64,000 nt of DNA from Streptomyces diacarni (GTDB lineage: Bacteria; Actinomycetota; Actinomycetes; Streptomycetales; Streptomycetaceae), in NCBI RefSeq assembly GCF_003323715.1, contig NZ_QOIN01000046.1, forward strand, positions 248,001 to 312,000. Direction: 5' to 3'. The position numbers were made by a program, and so were the translations under genes. This document shows, in pieces, positions 17,674-26,305 of the stretch (position 1 is its first letter; every line of letters starts with the position of its first letter). The notes under the pieces were generated by a model. It saw only the letters and a list, made by a program, of their open reading frames with translations. It was not told the DNA's origin and did no database searches.

Positions 17674-18747
17674 ATGCTGCGACCGCTGATCGTCGGGTTA
17701 GGCCGCTCCGGAGCCGGCCTCCACCTGGCGGCCCTGAAAAAGCTCCGCACGCCGTCCGGCACAGCCCGCGACGCCGAAGAGGCCCCGCTGTTCCACTGGC
17801 CGCCGCTGGCCTGGGACCCCCGCCCCACCGCCGCGTCCGGCCTCGACGACGTCACCGTCCTGGCGTCCCTGTCCGAGGCCGCCCGCCGCACGCCTCCCGA
17901 GGAGACCGTCGTCCACCTGTGCACCCCGCCCGCCGCGCGGGCCGGAGTGCTGGGGCGGCTCGCCGGGCTCGGCTACACCCGCGTCCTGGTGGAGAAGCCG
18001 CTGGCGTGCGATCCCGACCAGCTCCAGAGCGTCACCAGGCTCCGCGACGAGTACCGGCTCGATGTGGCCGTCGTCGCCCACTGGCTGGCCGCCGGGCTCA
18101 CACAGCGGCTCCGCGACCTGATCGCCGACCGCGGTCTCGGACGGTTGCTGAGTGTCGAGGTGGCCCAGCACAAGCCCCGCTTCGACCGCACCCTGGCCAC
18201 ACACGGCCACCCGACCGCCTTCGACGTGGAGATACCCCACTCGCTCGGCGTCGTACTGGACCTGGCCGGAGCCGCCGAACTGGAGACGGCCCACTGCACG
18301 GACATGCACTGCGGCACCACCGTCGTCCCGCACATGGGCAGTGCGGCGCTCACGCTGCGGCACGCCGGCGGTGTGCGCACCGACATCGTCTCCGACCTGA
18401 CGTCACCGGTGCAGCAGCGCAGCGTCACCCTCCGCTTCACCGAAGGGACGGCGACCGCGCACTATCCGATCAGCGAGCGCGACGACCACGCCCAGCTGAT
18501 CCTCTCCGGCGCCGTACCCGCCCACCACACCTTCCGCGACGAGGCGCTGAGCCCCTTCCTGCGCCGCACCTACCAGCGCTACGCCCAGGGGCCGGCCGAC
18601 GACTTCGCCCTGCACCACGCCGTCGCACGGCTGCTCTGCCAGGCGAAGGCGCACTGCCGCGCGGGTGAGGAACCCCCGGCCGACCCCGCACCGCCCACCC
18701 GAGCCGACGCTCCGCTCACCGTCGAAGGGGACGCCCGTGCCCGCTGA
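17674..18747 (+). CDS. Gfo/Idh/MocA oxidoreductase 1 (TTA at codon 9)
   Basis: ATG at 17674 after AAGGAC places the nucleotide-binding IVGLGRSGAGLH right at the N-terminus, so I reject the longer frame from 17602. 357 residues. The family EKP motif is LVEKPLAC near 108, followed by a GFO/IDH C-terminal beta-sheet domain with HSLGVVLDL. Such enzymes oxidise sugars or cyclitols with NAD(P). Codon 9 is TTA (17698-17700), so expression of the whole plus operon may depend on the bldA tRNA. Confidence 0.87.
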   Translation: MLRPLIVGLGRSGAGLHLAALKKLRTPSGTARDAEEAPLFHWPPLAWDPRPTAASGLDDVTVLASLSEAARRTPPEETVVHLCTPPAARAGVLGRLAGLGYTRVLVEKPLACDPDQLQSVTRLRDEYRLDVAVVAHWLAAGLTQRLRDLIADRGLGRLLSVEVAQHKPRFDRTLATHGHPTAFDVEIPHSLGVVLDLAGAAELETAHCTDMHCGTTVVPHMGSAALTLRHAGGVRTDIVSDLTSPVQQRSVTLRFTEGTATAHYPISERDDHAQLILSGAVPAHHTFRDEALSPFLRRTYQRYAQGPADDFALHHAVARLLCQAKAHCRAGEEPPADPAPPTRADAPLTVEGDARAR

Positions 18748-19636
18748 ACGAGACCACACGCAGGGCCCGTTCGCCGACCGGTGCGCGGGCATCGGCGACG
18801 AGGCGGCTCCCGACCTCGCAGGCCAGATCGAAGCGGTACGCGCACTGGGCTGGCGCCGCATCGAACTGCGCACCGTCGAGCGGACCGCACTCGCCGACCT
18901 CACACCCGAAGCGGTGCGCGACCTCGCACACCGGCTGCGCGGCGCGGACCTCGCGGTGGTGTGCCTCGCCTCCCGGATCGGCAACTGGGCGCGGCCCGTC
19001 ACCACACCCTTCGAGACCGACCTGGCCGAACTGGAGACGCTGCTGGACCAGTGCGCCGTACTGGACTGCCGGTTCGTCCGCGTCATGTCGTACCCCAACG
19101 ACGGGCTGGAACCGCGCGAGTGGGCGCGGGAGGCCGTCGACCGGCTGGGCCGTCTCGCCCGCCGCGCCCAGACCGTGGGCGTCACCCTCCTGCACGAGAA
19201 CTGCGCCGGCTGGGCGGGGGAGAGCGCCACCCGCATGCTGCGGCTGCTGCGGGAGACCGACAGCCCGGCGCTGCGGCTGCTCTTCGACACCGGCAACGGC
19301 GTCCCTCACGGCTACGACGCGGCGGCGCTGCTGCGGCAGATCCTGCCCCACGTGGAACACGTCCACATCAAGGACGCCCGCAGAACCCCGCAGGGCACCA
19401 CCGAGTACGTACTCCCCGGTGACGGCGAGGCCCAGGTGGCCGACTGCCTGCGGGCCCTGCTGGAGGCCGGCTACCGCGGCGCCTTCTCCCTCGAACCCCA
19501 CCTGTCGGCGCAGCCGCACGCCGGGGTGGAGGCCGGCACCGACGCGGCGCGCCCCTTCGTGGCGGCGGGACGACGGCTCGAACGGCTCCTCGCACCGCAC
19601 CACGACACCGCCGCCCGTGCGGCGGGAACCCCGTGA
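18737..19636 (+). CDS. TIM-barrel sugar isomerase/epimerase (AP_endonuc_2 family)
   Basis: GTG at 18737 follows GAAGGGGACG and overlaps the preceding stop by 11 bp; 299 residues. Metal-ligand motifs of the IolE/IolI-type xylose isomerase-like barrel are visible: LLHENCAGW near 155 (Glu), LLFDTGNGV near 187 (Asp), HVHIKDAR near 213 (His and Asp) and SLEPHLS near 255 (Glu). It may isomerise or epimerise a keto-sugar or inosose made by the neighbouring dehydrogenases. Confidence 0.85.
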   Translation: MPAERDHTQGPFADRCAGIGDEAAPDLAGQIEAVRALGWRRIELRTVERTALADLTPEAVRDLAHRLRGADLAVVCLASRIGNWARPVTTPFETDLAELETLLDQCAVLDCRFVRVMSYPNDGLEPREWAREAVDRLGRLARRAQTVGVTLLHENCAGWAGESATRMLRLLRETDSPALRLLFDTGNGVPHGYDAAALLRQILPHVEHVHIKDARRTPQGTTEYVLPGDGEAQVADCLRALLEAGYRGAFSLEPHLSAQPHAGVEAGTDAARPFVAAGRRLERLLAPHHDTAARAAGTP

Positions 19637-21042
19637 GGCCGCCCGGCGGCGGCGCCGCGTGGCCCGGCAGCGGGGGACCGTCCGCCGCCCTGCTGACCGC
19701 GGCCGACCACGACCTGCTCCTCGCCCTGCTGCGCACACCCACCGTCAGCCCGCTGGAGACGGGCGAGCCGGACACCCGGGACCGGCTGCGGCAGGCGCAG
19801 CGCGCCTACGCCGAGGCGGCCGGCAAGGCGGGCCTGGGCGTCGTACGGCACGCGGCACCCGAGCAGGCCGCCCTGCACCGCGACGACGTACCCGCCGCGG
19901 TACGGGCCGCCGCCCGCGACCCGGCCTTCCTGGCCGGGCAGCCCAGCCTGGTGCTGCGCCTGGGGCCCGCGCGACCGCGCCGTCAGACCGTCATGTTCAA
20001 CGTGCACCTCGACACCGTCGCCGGGAGCCAACCGGTCACCTTCGACGGGGAGCGCTTCACCGGACGCGGCGCCGTCGACGCCAAGGGCCCCGCTGTCGCG
20101 CTGCTGGCCGGGGTGCGCGCCGCGGCCGCCGCCGAACCGGCCCTGGGCCGCGAGGTGTCCGTGCTCGTGCAGGCGGTGTGCGGCGAAGAGGGCGGCGCCA
20201 TGGGCACGTTCGGTACCCGGCCGCTCGTCGAGGCCGGGTACGTCGGCAGACTGAACGTCTTCTGCGAACCGACCGGGCTGCGTCACCTGCCCAGGGCGAC
20301 GGCGTCCATGACGGCCCGCCTGAGGGCGGCCGGCGAGGACGCCGTCGACGACCGCCCTCAGGCGGGCCACAACGCCACCGTGCTCCTGGGCTTCCTCGCC
20401 CAGTACCTGGCCGCCGAGTTCGGGTCCCACCCGGCCCGGGCCGACGCCACCGGCACCGCGTGCGTCGCCGGACTGCACACCGGGCACGCGCACAACCGCG
20501 TCTACGGCACGGGCAGCCTGCTGGTCAACGTCGCCTACGCCGACGCCGCCGAGGGGGCGGCCGCCGAACAGGCGCTCAGCGACACCGTCGCCGACGGCCT
20601 GCGCGCGTTCACCGCCCGCTTCGCCGGGACCCGCGACTTCGCCCGCACCGCGGCCGAGGCCGCCGCGCTCACCCGCCTGGAATGGGACAAGCGGGGACTG
20701 CCCGCGCTCCGCGCCGACCTCCTGGGCGACCTGTGGGCCGAGGAGGTGCTCGCCGCCGCGGCTGTGCCCCGGCAGACCGCCGCCGAGCCCGCGTTCACCT
20801 GCGACGCCATCTGGATGCACGGCGTCCCCGGCACCTACACCACCGTCCTCGGCCCCGGCCGTCTGGACACCAACAACGCACACGCGGCGGGCGAGTTCGT
20901 CGCCCTCGCCGATCTGGAGGCGTTCGCCGCGCAGGTACGGGCGCTCCTCCTCTCCTTCACCGACCGGCTGCGTGCCCGACGCCGCCCGGCGAGCACACCG
21001 GCCACTGAGCCCGGCAAGACCAGCAAAGGAAACCCCGCATGA
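19633..21042 (+). CDS. M20 family metallohydrolase (ArgE/DapE/CPG2-like)
   Basis: 469 residues; GTG start in a GTGA overlap. Two-zinc site is complete: VHLDTV (His and Asp), GRGAVDAKG (bridging Asp), QAVCGEEGG (general base Glu plus ligand), FCEPTG and the late NNAHAAGE (His). Family members remove acyl groups from amino acids or cleave N-acyl amides. In this context it may deacylate an N-acetylated amino intermediate or process a protected precursor. The final 20 residues are a basic, low-complexity tail. Confidence 0.88.
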   Translation: MRPPGGGAAWPGSGGPSAALLTAADHDLLLALLRTPTVSPLETGEPDTRDRLRQAQRAYAEAAGKAGLGVVRHAAPEQAALHRDDVPAAVRAAARDPAFLAGQPSLVLRLGPARPRRQTVMFNVHLDTVAGSQPVTFDGERFTGRGAVDAKGPAVALLAGVRAAAAAEPALGREVSVLVQAVCGEEGGAMGTFGTRPLVEAGYVGRLNVFCEPTGLRHLPRATASMTARLRAAGEDAVDDRPQAGHNATVLLGFLAQYLAAEFGSHPARADATGTACVAGLHTGHAHNRVYGTGSLLVNVAYADAAEGAAAEQALSDTVADGLRAFTARFAGTRDFARTAAEAAALTRLEWDKRGLPALRADLLGDLWAEEVLAAAAVPRQTAAEPAFTCDAIWMHGVPGTYTTVLGPGRLDTNNAHAAGEFVALADLEAFAAQVRALLLSFTDRLRARRRPASTPATEPGKTSKGNPA

Positions 21043-22238
21043 CAGCGCCGCACCAGCGCACCGCGCCCCGGCCCCCCACCCCCGCTCCCGCCGGCAGTGG
21101 CACCGGCACTCCCGCCGACTCCGGCACCGTGACCGTCGCGCACCACCAGCTGCTGGCGGCCGCCCGCGAGGCGTTCACCGCGCGCGGCGTGCCCGAGGCC
21201 AGGGCGGCCACCGCGGCGGACGCCCTGTGCTACGGCGATCTGGCCGGGCTCGGCTCCCACGGACTGTTCAACCTGGCCCGCCTCTACCTCCCGCTGCTGG
21301 AGTCGGGGCGCGCCGACCCCGCCGCCGAACCCCGCACGGTGACGGATCTGGGCGCCTGCGTCCTGCTCGACTCCGAGCGGTCCCTCGGACTGTGGAGCGC
21401 GGCACAGGCCATGGACCTGGCGGCGGAACGCGCGGGGCGGCACGGGGTCGGCCTGGTGTCCGTACGGAACGCCACGCACTTCGGCTGCGCGGGCTACCAC
21501 ACGGCCCGCGCCGCCCGGCAGGGCATGATCGGTGTCCTGGCGGGCAACTGCGGAGGCCAGCGCATCGCCCGTCCGCCCCACGGCGCGCTCGCCATGCTCG
21601 GCACCAACCCGCTCAGCGTCGCCGCGCCGGCGCTGGACGACGACCACCCGTTCGTGCTGGACATGAGCACCACGGCCGTCCCGACGGGCCGGATCCGCAC
21701 CGCGGCCCGCCGAGGGGAGCCGATCCCCGCCGGGTGGCTGGAGGACGCGGCCGGCGCCCCGGTGACCGACCCGGCCGCCTTCGACCGCGGGGAGGCGTAC
21801 CTGCGGTGGCTGGGGGGCGAGGTGGAGACCGGCGCGTACAAGGGCTACGGGCTGGGGCTGGCCGTCGAGATGCTGGCGGCGCTGCTGCCCGGCGCCGGGG
21901 TCGGGCCCGCCCCCGACGCGCTGGACGGTGACGGGCGTCCGCACGGACGTGACGACGACATCGGCTTCCTGGCCCTGGCCGTGGCGCCCGGCGCGCTCCG
22001 TGCCGAGGAGGACTTCCGCGCCGAGGCCCGCTCCCTGTTCTCCACGCTGACCCAGTGCCCGTCGGCCGACGGACACACCCGGGTGCGCTACCCGGGCTGG
22101 TGGGAGGCCGAACGCGTCCGCGTCCGCCGCGCTGAGGGCGTCCCGCTGCCCGCGCACCTGTACGCCGAACTCGTCGGGCTCGGCCTCCTTCCGCGCGCCC
22201 CGCGGACCGCCGACGGCGCACAGGGCGGTGTGCGATGA
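21039..22238 (+). CDS. Ldh-family (malate/L-lactate dehydrogenase type 2) oxidoreductase
   Basis: 399 residues; ATG in an ATGA overlap. The non-Rossmann YlbC/DpkA-type dehydrogenase signature is present: GSHGLFNLARL near 70, RNATHFGCAGYHT near 145, LGTNPLSVAAP near 187, PFVLDMSTT and YKGYGLGLAVE near 268. Relatives use NAD(P) on 2-hydroxyacids, ureidoglycolate or cyclic imino acids (delta-1-piperideine-2-carboxylate). The first 30 residues are Pro/Ala-rich and probably disordered. Its partner substrates are likely made by the adjacent hydrolase or isomerase. Confidence 0.88.
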   Translation: MTAPHQRTAPRPPTPAPAGSGTGTPADSGTVTVAHHQLLAAAREAFTARGVPEARAATAADALCYGDLAGLGSHGLFNLARLYLPLLESGRADPAAEPRTVTDLGACVLLDSERSLGLWSAAQAMDLAAERAGRHGVGLVSVRNATHFGCAGYHTARAARQGMIGVLAGNCGGQRIARPPHGALAMLGTNPLSVAAPALDDDHPFVLDMSTTAVPTGRIRTAARRGEPIPAGWLEDAAGAPVTDPAAFDRGEAYLRWLGGEVETGAYKGYGLGLAVEMLAALLPGAGVGPAPDALDGDGRPHGRDDDIGFLALAVAPGALRAEEDFRAEARSLFSTLTQCPSADGHTRVRYPGWWEAERVRVRRAEGVPLPAHLYAELVGLGLLPRAPRTADGAQGGVR

Positions 22239-23173
22239 GTCCCCGCCGTATCGGACTCATCGGCCTCGGCGCCATCTCGCGGTACTACCTCGCCGCGATC
22301 GACGCCGCACCGGGATGGGACCTGGCCGCGCTGTGCGACGTGCGGACGCCGGCCCTGCGACCGCACCACGGGCACGTGCCCTGCTACACCGACCACCGCA
22401 GGATGCTGGCGGAGTGCGACCTCGACGCCGTCGTCGTCGCCGTCCCCAACCACGCGCACGCCACCGTGTGCGCCGCCGCACTGCGCGCGGGCGTGGCCGT
22501 GTGCGTGGAGAAGCCGCTCGCCCTGACCGTCGCCGAGGGACGGGCGCTCGGCACGCTCGCGGCGGAGACGGACACGCCGCTGTTCACCGCCTTCCACCGC
22601 CGCTACAACGACGCCGTGGCCCGCCTGCGCGGGCAGCTGTCCGCCGGCGGCGGGATCGCCTCCGTGCGCGTGCGGTATCTGGAGCGCATCGAGGAGCACA
22701 TCCAGGGCGACACCTGGTATCTCGACCCGGAGCGGTGCGGCGGCGGCTGCGTCGCCGACAACGGCCCCAACGCCTTCGACCTCGTACGGCTGCTGCTCGG
22801 CGAGGTCACCGTCGAGCGTGCCACCGTCGCCCGCGACGTGCACGGAGTCGACCGCCAGGCGGTCGTCGACCTGAGCGGCGCGGGGGGCAGGACGGCACGT
22901 GTGGAACTGGACTGGAGCTGGCCGGGCGAGACGAAGGACCTCCAGGTACGGAGGGCGGACGGCACCGTCCTGCACGCCGACATGCTCGCCCTGCATCCCG
23001 GGTTCAAGGCGTCGCTGTGGCACGAGTACGCCGGCGTCCTCGACGACTTCGCGCACGCCGTGCACACGGGGACGCGGGCGGACGGCGGACTCGCGGCGCT
23101 GGAACTGGTCTCGGACACCTACGACTGCGAGGAGCCGCCTGCCCGCGCGGCGGAAGAGGAGCAGGCCCGATGA
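22235..23173 (+). CDS. Gfo/Idh/MocA oxidoreductase 2
   Basis: 312 residues; ATG in an ATGA overlap. N-terminal IGLIGLGAISRYY (NAD(P) site), VVVAVPNHAH near 70, CVEKPLALT near 95 and the substrate-side GGGCVADNGPNAFDLVRLL near 172 with a Lys/His-rich pocket. The second Gfo/Idh enzyme of the operon is not closely similar to the first, which lacks the GGG..DNGPN motif. Two such dehydrogenases plus two DegT transaminases suggest two oxidation/amination cycles. Confidence 0.88.
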   Translation: MSPRRIGLIGLGAISRYYLAAIDAAPGWDLAALCDVRTPALRPHHGHVPCYTDHRRMLAECDLDAVVVAVPNHAHATVCAAALRAGVAVCVEKPLALTVAEGRALGTLAAETDTPLFTAFHRRYNDAVARLRGQLSAGGGIASVRVRYLERIEEHIQGDTWYLDPERCGGGCVADNGPNAFDLVRLLLGEVTVERATVARDVHGVDRQAVVDLSGAGGRTARVELDWSWPGETKDLQVRRADGTVLHADMLALHPGFKASLWHEYAGVLDDFAHAVHTGTRADGGLAALELVSDTYDCEEPPARAAEEEQAR

Positions 23174-23655
23174 CGGCACGGACACCGGCACCGGCACCGG
23201 CACCGGCACCGTCGACACCAACACCGACGACATCGGCACCGGCAGCGGAGCCGCTGCGGGAGAACGGGGCGAAGCGCTCCGTGCACGGCGCGCTCGTCAA
23301 GGTGCTGTTGCACCGCAGGACCGAACGCGGCATGAGCCTGGAACCGTACGCCAGCCGCTGCGTGCGCCGCGGGGAGGTGCACGAACTGGTCACCACGGAC
23401 CACCGGGAGACCGCACCGGGAACCCGGATCGACCGGGTGGGCTTCCTCGGATTCGTCGAGCTGTCGTGCGCGGGCGTCCTTGACCGCGGCGACGACGTGT
23501 GGATCGGCGGCGTACACGTCGGGACGGTGCTCGGTTTCGACGCCTGCCACTTCCCCAACCACTACAACATCCTCATCGACGCGGGCCGGCTGCTCACGGG
23601 CGAGGACCTGAAGCTGGGCCCCGAGCTGTCGATCTCCTTCACCCAGGCCGGATAA
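23170..23655 (+). CDS. Conserved protein of unknown function, last gene of plus operon
   Basis: 161 residues; ATG overlaps the preceding stop. The first 40 residues are a low-complexity Pro/Ala/Thr tail encoded by a CACCGG hexamer repeat (23184-23210), probably disordered. Residues 45-161 are a compact beta-rich domain with conserved-looking LLHRRTERGM, RCVRRGEVHELVTTDHR, RVGFLGFVEL and GFDACHFPNHYNIL. I recall this as an uncharacterised Streptomyces family (possibly DUF6917, from memory and unchecked). No catalytic motif is evident. It may be an accessory or binding protein for the pathway. Confidence 0.7.
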   Translation: MTARTPAPAPAPAPSTPTPTTSAPAAEPLRENGAKRSVHGALVKVLLHRRTERGMSLEPYASRCVRRGEVHELVTTDHRETAPGTRIDRVGFLGFVELSCAGVLDRGDDVWIGGVHVGTVLGFDACHFPNHYNILIDAGRLLTGEDLKLGPELSISFTQAG

Positions 23656-23688
23656 GGCCGCCCGGGCGGACCGTGCGGCAACGCAAAG

Positions 23689-23719
23689 GCCGGTGGCCCC
23701 GCTCAGCGGGGCCACCGGC
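23689..23719. terminator. Bidirectional terminator between plus operon and EF-hand gene
   Basis: A perfect 15-bp inverted repeat (arms 23689-23703 and 23705-23719, about 13 bp of usable stem) sits 34 bp after the plus operon and 23 bp from the stop of the convergent EF-hand gene. Confidence 0.75.
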
Positions 23720-23741
23720 TCGTGAGACGCCGCGGCCGGTA

Positions 23742-24275
23742 TCAGCCCAGCAGCTCGACGTCGAGCCGCCCGAAGTGGTACTCGCGGACCGCCGCGAGCA
23801 GCTCCTCGAGCGAGAGCTCGCCGTCACCGTTGGTGTCCACCTGCTGGAAGGCTTCCTTCGCCTCGGCGCGGTTGACCCCGACGCCCGCCAGCCAGGCCTG
23901 GAACTCCTCGGCGTTGATCTGCCCGTCGGCGTTCTTGTCGCAGATGCCGATGATGCCCTTGACCACCGGGCCCAGGACGCGGTTGAAGCTGGCCTCGCCG
24001 GCCCGGAAGATCAGGTCCCCGGTCACCTGGAGGAACTGCTCCCTGGTGACGGCACCGACGGGGCCGACCCCCGCCTCCCGGGCGAGGTAGTCGAAGAGCC
24101 CGTCGAAGGCGTCCCTGAGCGCCTGCACCTCACGGGAGTCCGGGGACTTGCCGAAAGCGTGCGCGATCTTGGCGGCCTCCTCGTGAAAGTCCTCCCTCTC
24201 CAGGACGCCGTTGGCGTCAGCGTCCCACTTGTCGAAGCGCCTCTGCAGACGGTCGTTCGCGATGGCAGTGGTCAT
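23742..24275 (-). CDS. EF-hand calcium-binding protein (calerythrin-like)
   Basis: 177 residues from ATG at 24275 with AAAGGAAA upstream; a longer frame lacks a ribosome site. Loop 1 is DADANGVLEREDF, loop 3 DKNADGQINAEEF and loop 4 DTNGDGELSLEEL, all canonical; the second hand (near VTREQF) is degenerate. This three-functional-loop layout is that of calerythrin, a soluble calcium buffer or sensor of actinobacteria. It lies between the cluster and the sugar dehydrogenase and may simply be a neighbour. Confidence 0.9.
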   Translation of the reverse strand: MTTAIANDRLQRRFDKWDADANGVLEREDFHEEAAKIAHAFGKSPDSREVQALRDAFDGLFDYLAREAGVGPVGAVTREQFLQVTGDLIFRAGEASFNRVLGPVVKGIIGICDKNADGQINAEEFQAWLAGVGVNRAEAKEAFQQVDTNGDGELSLEELLAAVREYHFGRLDVELLG

Positions 24276-24425
24276 GCCGGTTTCCTTTCGGGTTGTGCGG
24301 TGGCAAGACGGCGTCGGGTCGTTCGTGCCCGCGCCGCCCTCGCGTGCTTCTCCCCTGGGGGCACGCAAGTCTGTGGGGGCCGGGGCCGAGCGGGCCCCGG
24401 CCGTGGGGGAGGGGAGCGGGGGACG

Positions 24426-25685
24426 TCACAGACGGGTGACGCGTACCCCCGCGGTTCTGCCGCGCGTGTCCAGCACGGGGCACTGCGCCCGTGCCAGCAG
24501 CGTCGGGTCGTAGCAGGAGTGGTCCTGCAGCAGGAGCGCGAGGTCGCTGTCGGCCAGCGCCCCCGCCAGATCGGCTCTCCGACTCAGCGGAGTGCCCTCG
24601 CAGTCGAAAGAGGGGACGTACGGGTCGTGATAGGAGACGTGGGCGCCCCCGGCGCGCAACAGCGCGGCCACGGCGAAGGCGGGGGACTCGCGCGTGTCGG
24701 CGATGTCCGGCTTGTAGGTGACCCCGAGCAGCAGCACCCGGGCTCCGCGCAACGGTCTCCCCTGCGCCTCCAGCAGTCCCGCCACCCGTTGGACGACGTG
24801 CCGGGGCATACGGCCCAGCACCTGCCTCGCCGCCGAGAGCATGTCGAAGGAGAAGCCCTCGGACTCCGCCTTCACCGCCAGATAGCGCGGATCGACCGGA
24901 ATGCAGTGCCCGCCGACGCCCGCGCCGGGGCTGAACGCGGTGAAACCGAAGGGTTTCGTGGCGGCACAGTGGAGCACGTCCCAGATGTCGATGCCCATCT
25001 TGTCGCAGAACAGCGCGACTTCGTCGACCAGCGCGATATTGACGTACCGGTAGGTGTTCTCCAGCAGCTTCGCCATCTCGGCTTCCCGCGTGCCTCTGGC
25101 CACCACCACGGTGTCCACCAGCCGACCGTAGAAAGCGACGGCGTGTTTCGCGCATAAGGGAGTGCAGCCGCTCACCACACGGGGGGTGTTGCTCATCGTG
25201 AACGAGGAATTCCCCGGGTCGATTCTCTCCGGTGAGTAGGCCAGGTGGAAATCCTCACCCACCGTCAGGCCGCTGCCCCGCTCCAACGCAGGCCGCACGA
25301 TCTCCTCCGTGGTGCCCGGATGACTGGTGGACTCGACGACCACCAGAGTGCCGGGGCGCAACTGCGCCGCCACGTCGGCAATGGCTGCCCTGAGGGAGTC
25401 CAGATCGGGATCGCCGGCCGCGCTCAGCCCTGTGGGCACGCAGACGACGATCGTGCCGGCGCCCGCGAGCACCGACGGGTCGGTGGTGGCGCGGAAGCCG
25501 GCCGCGCCCATGGCGGCCACCTCCCCGTCGCTGACGTCGTCGACGTGCGAGCTTCCCGCCGCCAGCCCTTCGACCACCGGCGCGGAGACGTCGTAGCCGA
25601 CCGTCGACAACCCCACCGCACAGGCCCGTTGAGCCAGTGGTAATCCGATGTACCCCAGGCCGACGACGGCCAGGTCACATGCCAT
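24426..25685 (-). CDS. UDP-sugar 6-dehydrogenase, WbpA/WecC-like (TTA codons)
   Basis: 419 residues; ATG after AGAGAGG. NAD site VVGLGYIGLPLAQ at residues 7-19, then TIVVCVPTGL, ESTSHPGTTEE, the class marker YSPERIDPGN near 150, Lys-containing AKLLENTYR and the catalytic Cys in VGGHCIPVDPRYL near 258. SPERxxPG-type enzymes oxidise UDP-GlcNAc or UDP-ManNAc to the uronate, more than UDP-glucose. Codons 15 and 177 are TTA (25643-25641 and 25157-25155). That links its control to the biosynthetic operons, and its product could feed the Gfo/Idh and DegT enzymes. Confidence 0.9.
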   Translation of the reverse strand: MACDLAVVGLGYIGLPLAQRACAVGLSTVGYDVSAPVVEGLAAGSSHVDDVSDGEVAAMGAAGFRATTDPSVLAGAGTIVVCVPTGLSAAGDPDLDSLRAAIADVAAQLRPGTLVVVESTSHPGTTEEIVRPALERGSGLTVGEDFHLAYSPERIDPGNSSFTMSNTPRVVSGCTPLCAKHAVAFYGRLVDTVVVARGTREAEMAKLLENTYRYVNIALVDEVALFCDKMGIDIWDVLHCAATKPFGFTAFSPGAGVGGHCIPVDPRYLAVKAESEGFSFDMLSAARQVLGRMPRHVVQRVAGLLEAQGRPLRGARVLLLGVTYKPDIADTRESPAFAVAALLRAGGAHVSYHDPYVPSFDCEGTPLSRRADLAGALADSDLALLLQDHSCYDPTLLARAQCPVLDTRGRTAGVRVTRL

Positions 25686-25746
25686 GCGTACCTCTCTGCC
25701 CGTATACCGTTCTTCCTACGGAATGCGTACGCGAGATGGAGCGGCC

Positions 25747-26052
25747 TCAGGCGGAGAAGCTGCCGCTGCCGGGGGCGACATGCGAGCCGTATCCGGGCTG
25801 CACCGTCAGACTGGGCGTCATGCAGAACGGATCGCTGTAGATCTTCACCGGCGCGTCCGTGTTGTTGGTGAGCACGTGCGCGCCGAGAGGCAGCTTGTGG
25901 CAGCCCTCGGGGTTCTCGTAGTGGGTGAGAGGCTGGAATTCGGTCTCGAACACGGTCACGTCACCGGTCGCCGCGCTGGCGGTTCCACTGCCCAGCGCGA
26001 GAGCCGCAAGAGCGGTTGCCGCTGCGACGAGAACGGGACGGAACTTGCGCAT
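25747..26052 (-). CDS. Small secreted two-cysteine protein
   Basis: 101 residues from ATG at 26052; a Sec signal (MRKFRPVLVAAATALAALAL, then SGTASAA cleavage) leaves a mature chain of about 70 residues. Mature part: VFETEFQPLTHYENPEGC, LPLGAHVLTNNTDAPV and IYSDPFC, with one Cys pair that could form a disulfide. Streptomyces have many such small beta-rich secreted proteins of unknown role. Upstream 26053-26305 contains no gene; the AT-richer TCATTCAAACGG on this strand may belong to its promoter. Confidence 0.75.
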   Translation of the reverse strand: MRKFRPVLVAAATALAALALGSGTASAATGDVTVFETEFQPLTHYENPEGCHKLPLGAHVLTNNTDAPVKIYSDPFCMTPSLTVQPGYGSHVAPGSGSFSA

Positions 26053-26305
26053 TTGAGCTGCCTTTCTCCCTGACAAGGTGGTCACTCACAGCATGTCCCG
26101 CCATGGGCCGTTTGAATGACGCAGCCGCCGCATTCCGCCGAAAGGGTGACGCTCTTCCACAGGGGTGGCGCCACGGCCCCGCGGAGTGCTTTTCCGCCAA
26201 CCCCGCGAGGGCCGGGGACCGTGCGGGGTACCGCTGGTGGAGCACCCGCACATCGCCGCGGACGAGGCGCCTCCGCCGCGGCGCTCGGACCGCTCGGGAG
26301 GACAG

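Noticed and set aside
24426..25685. UDP-glucose 6-dehydrogenase assignment
   Set aside because: The YSPERIDPGN and GVGGHCIPVDP signatures fit the UDP-N-acetylhexosamine dehydrogenase class better.
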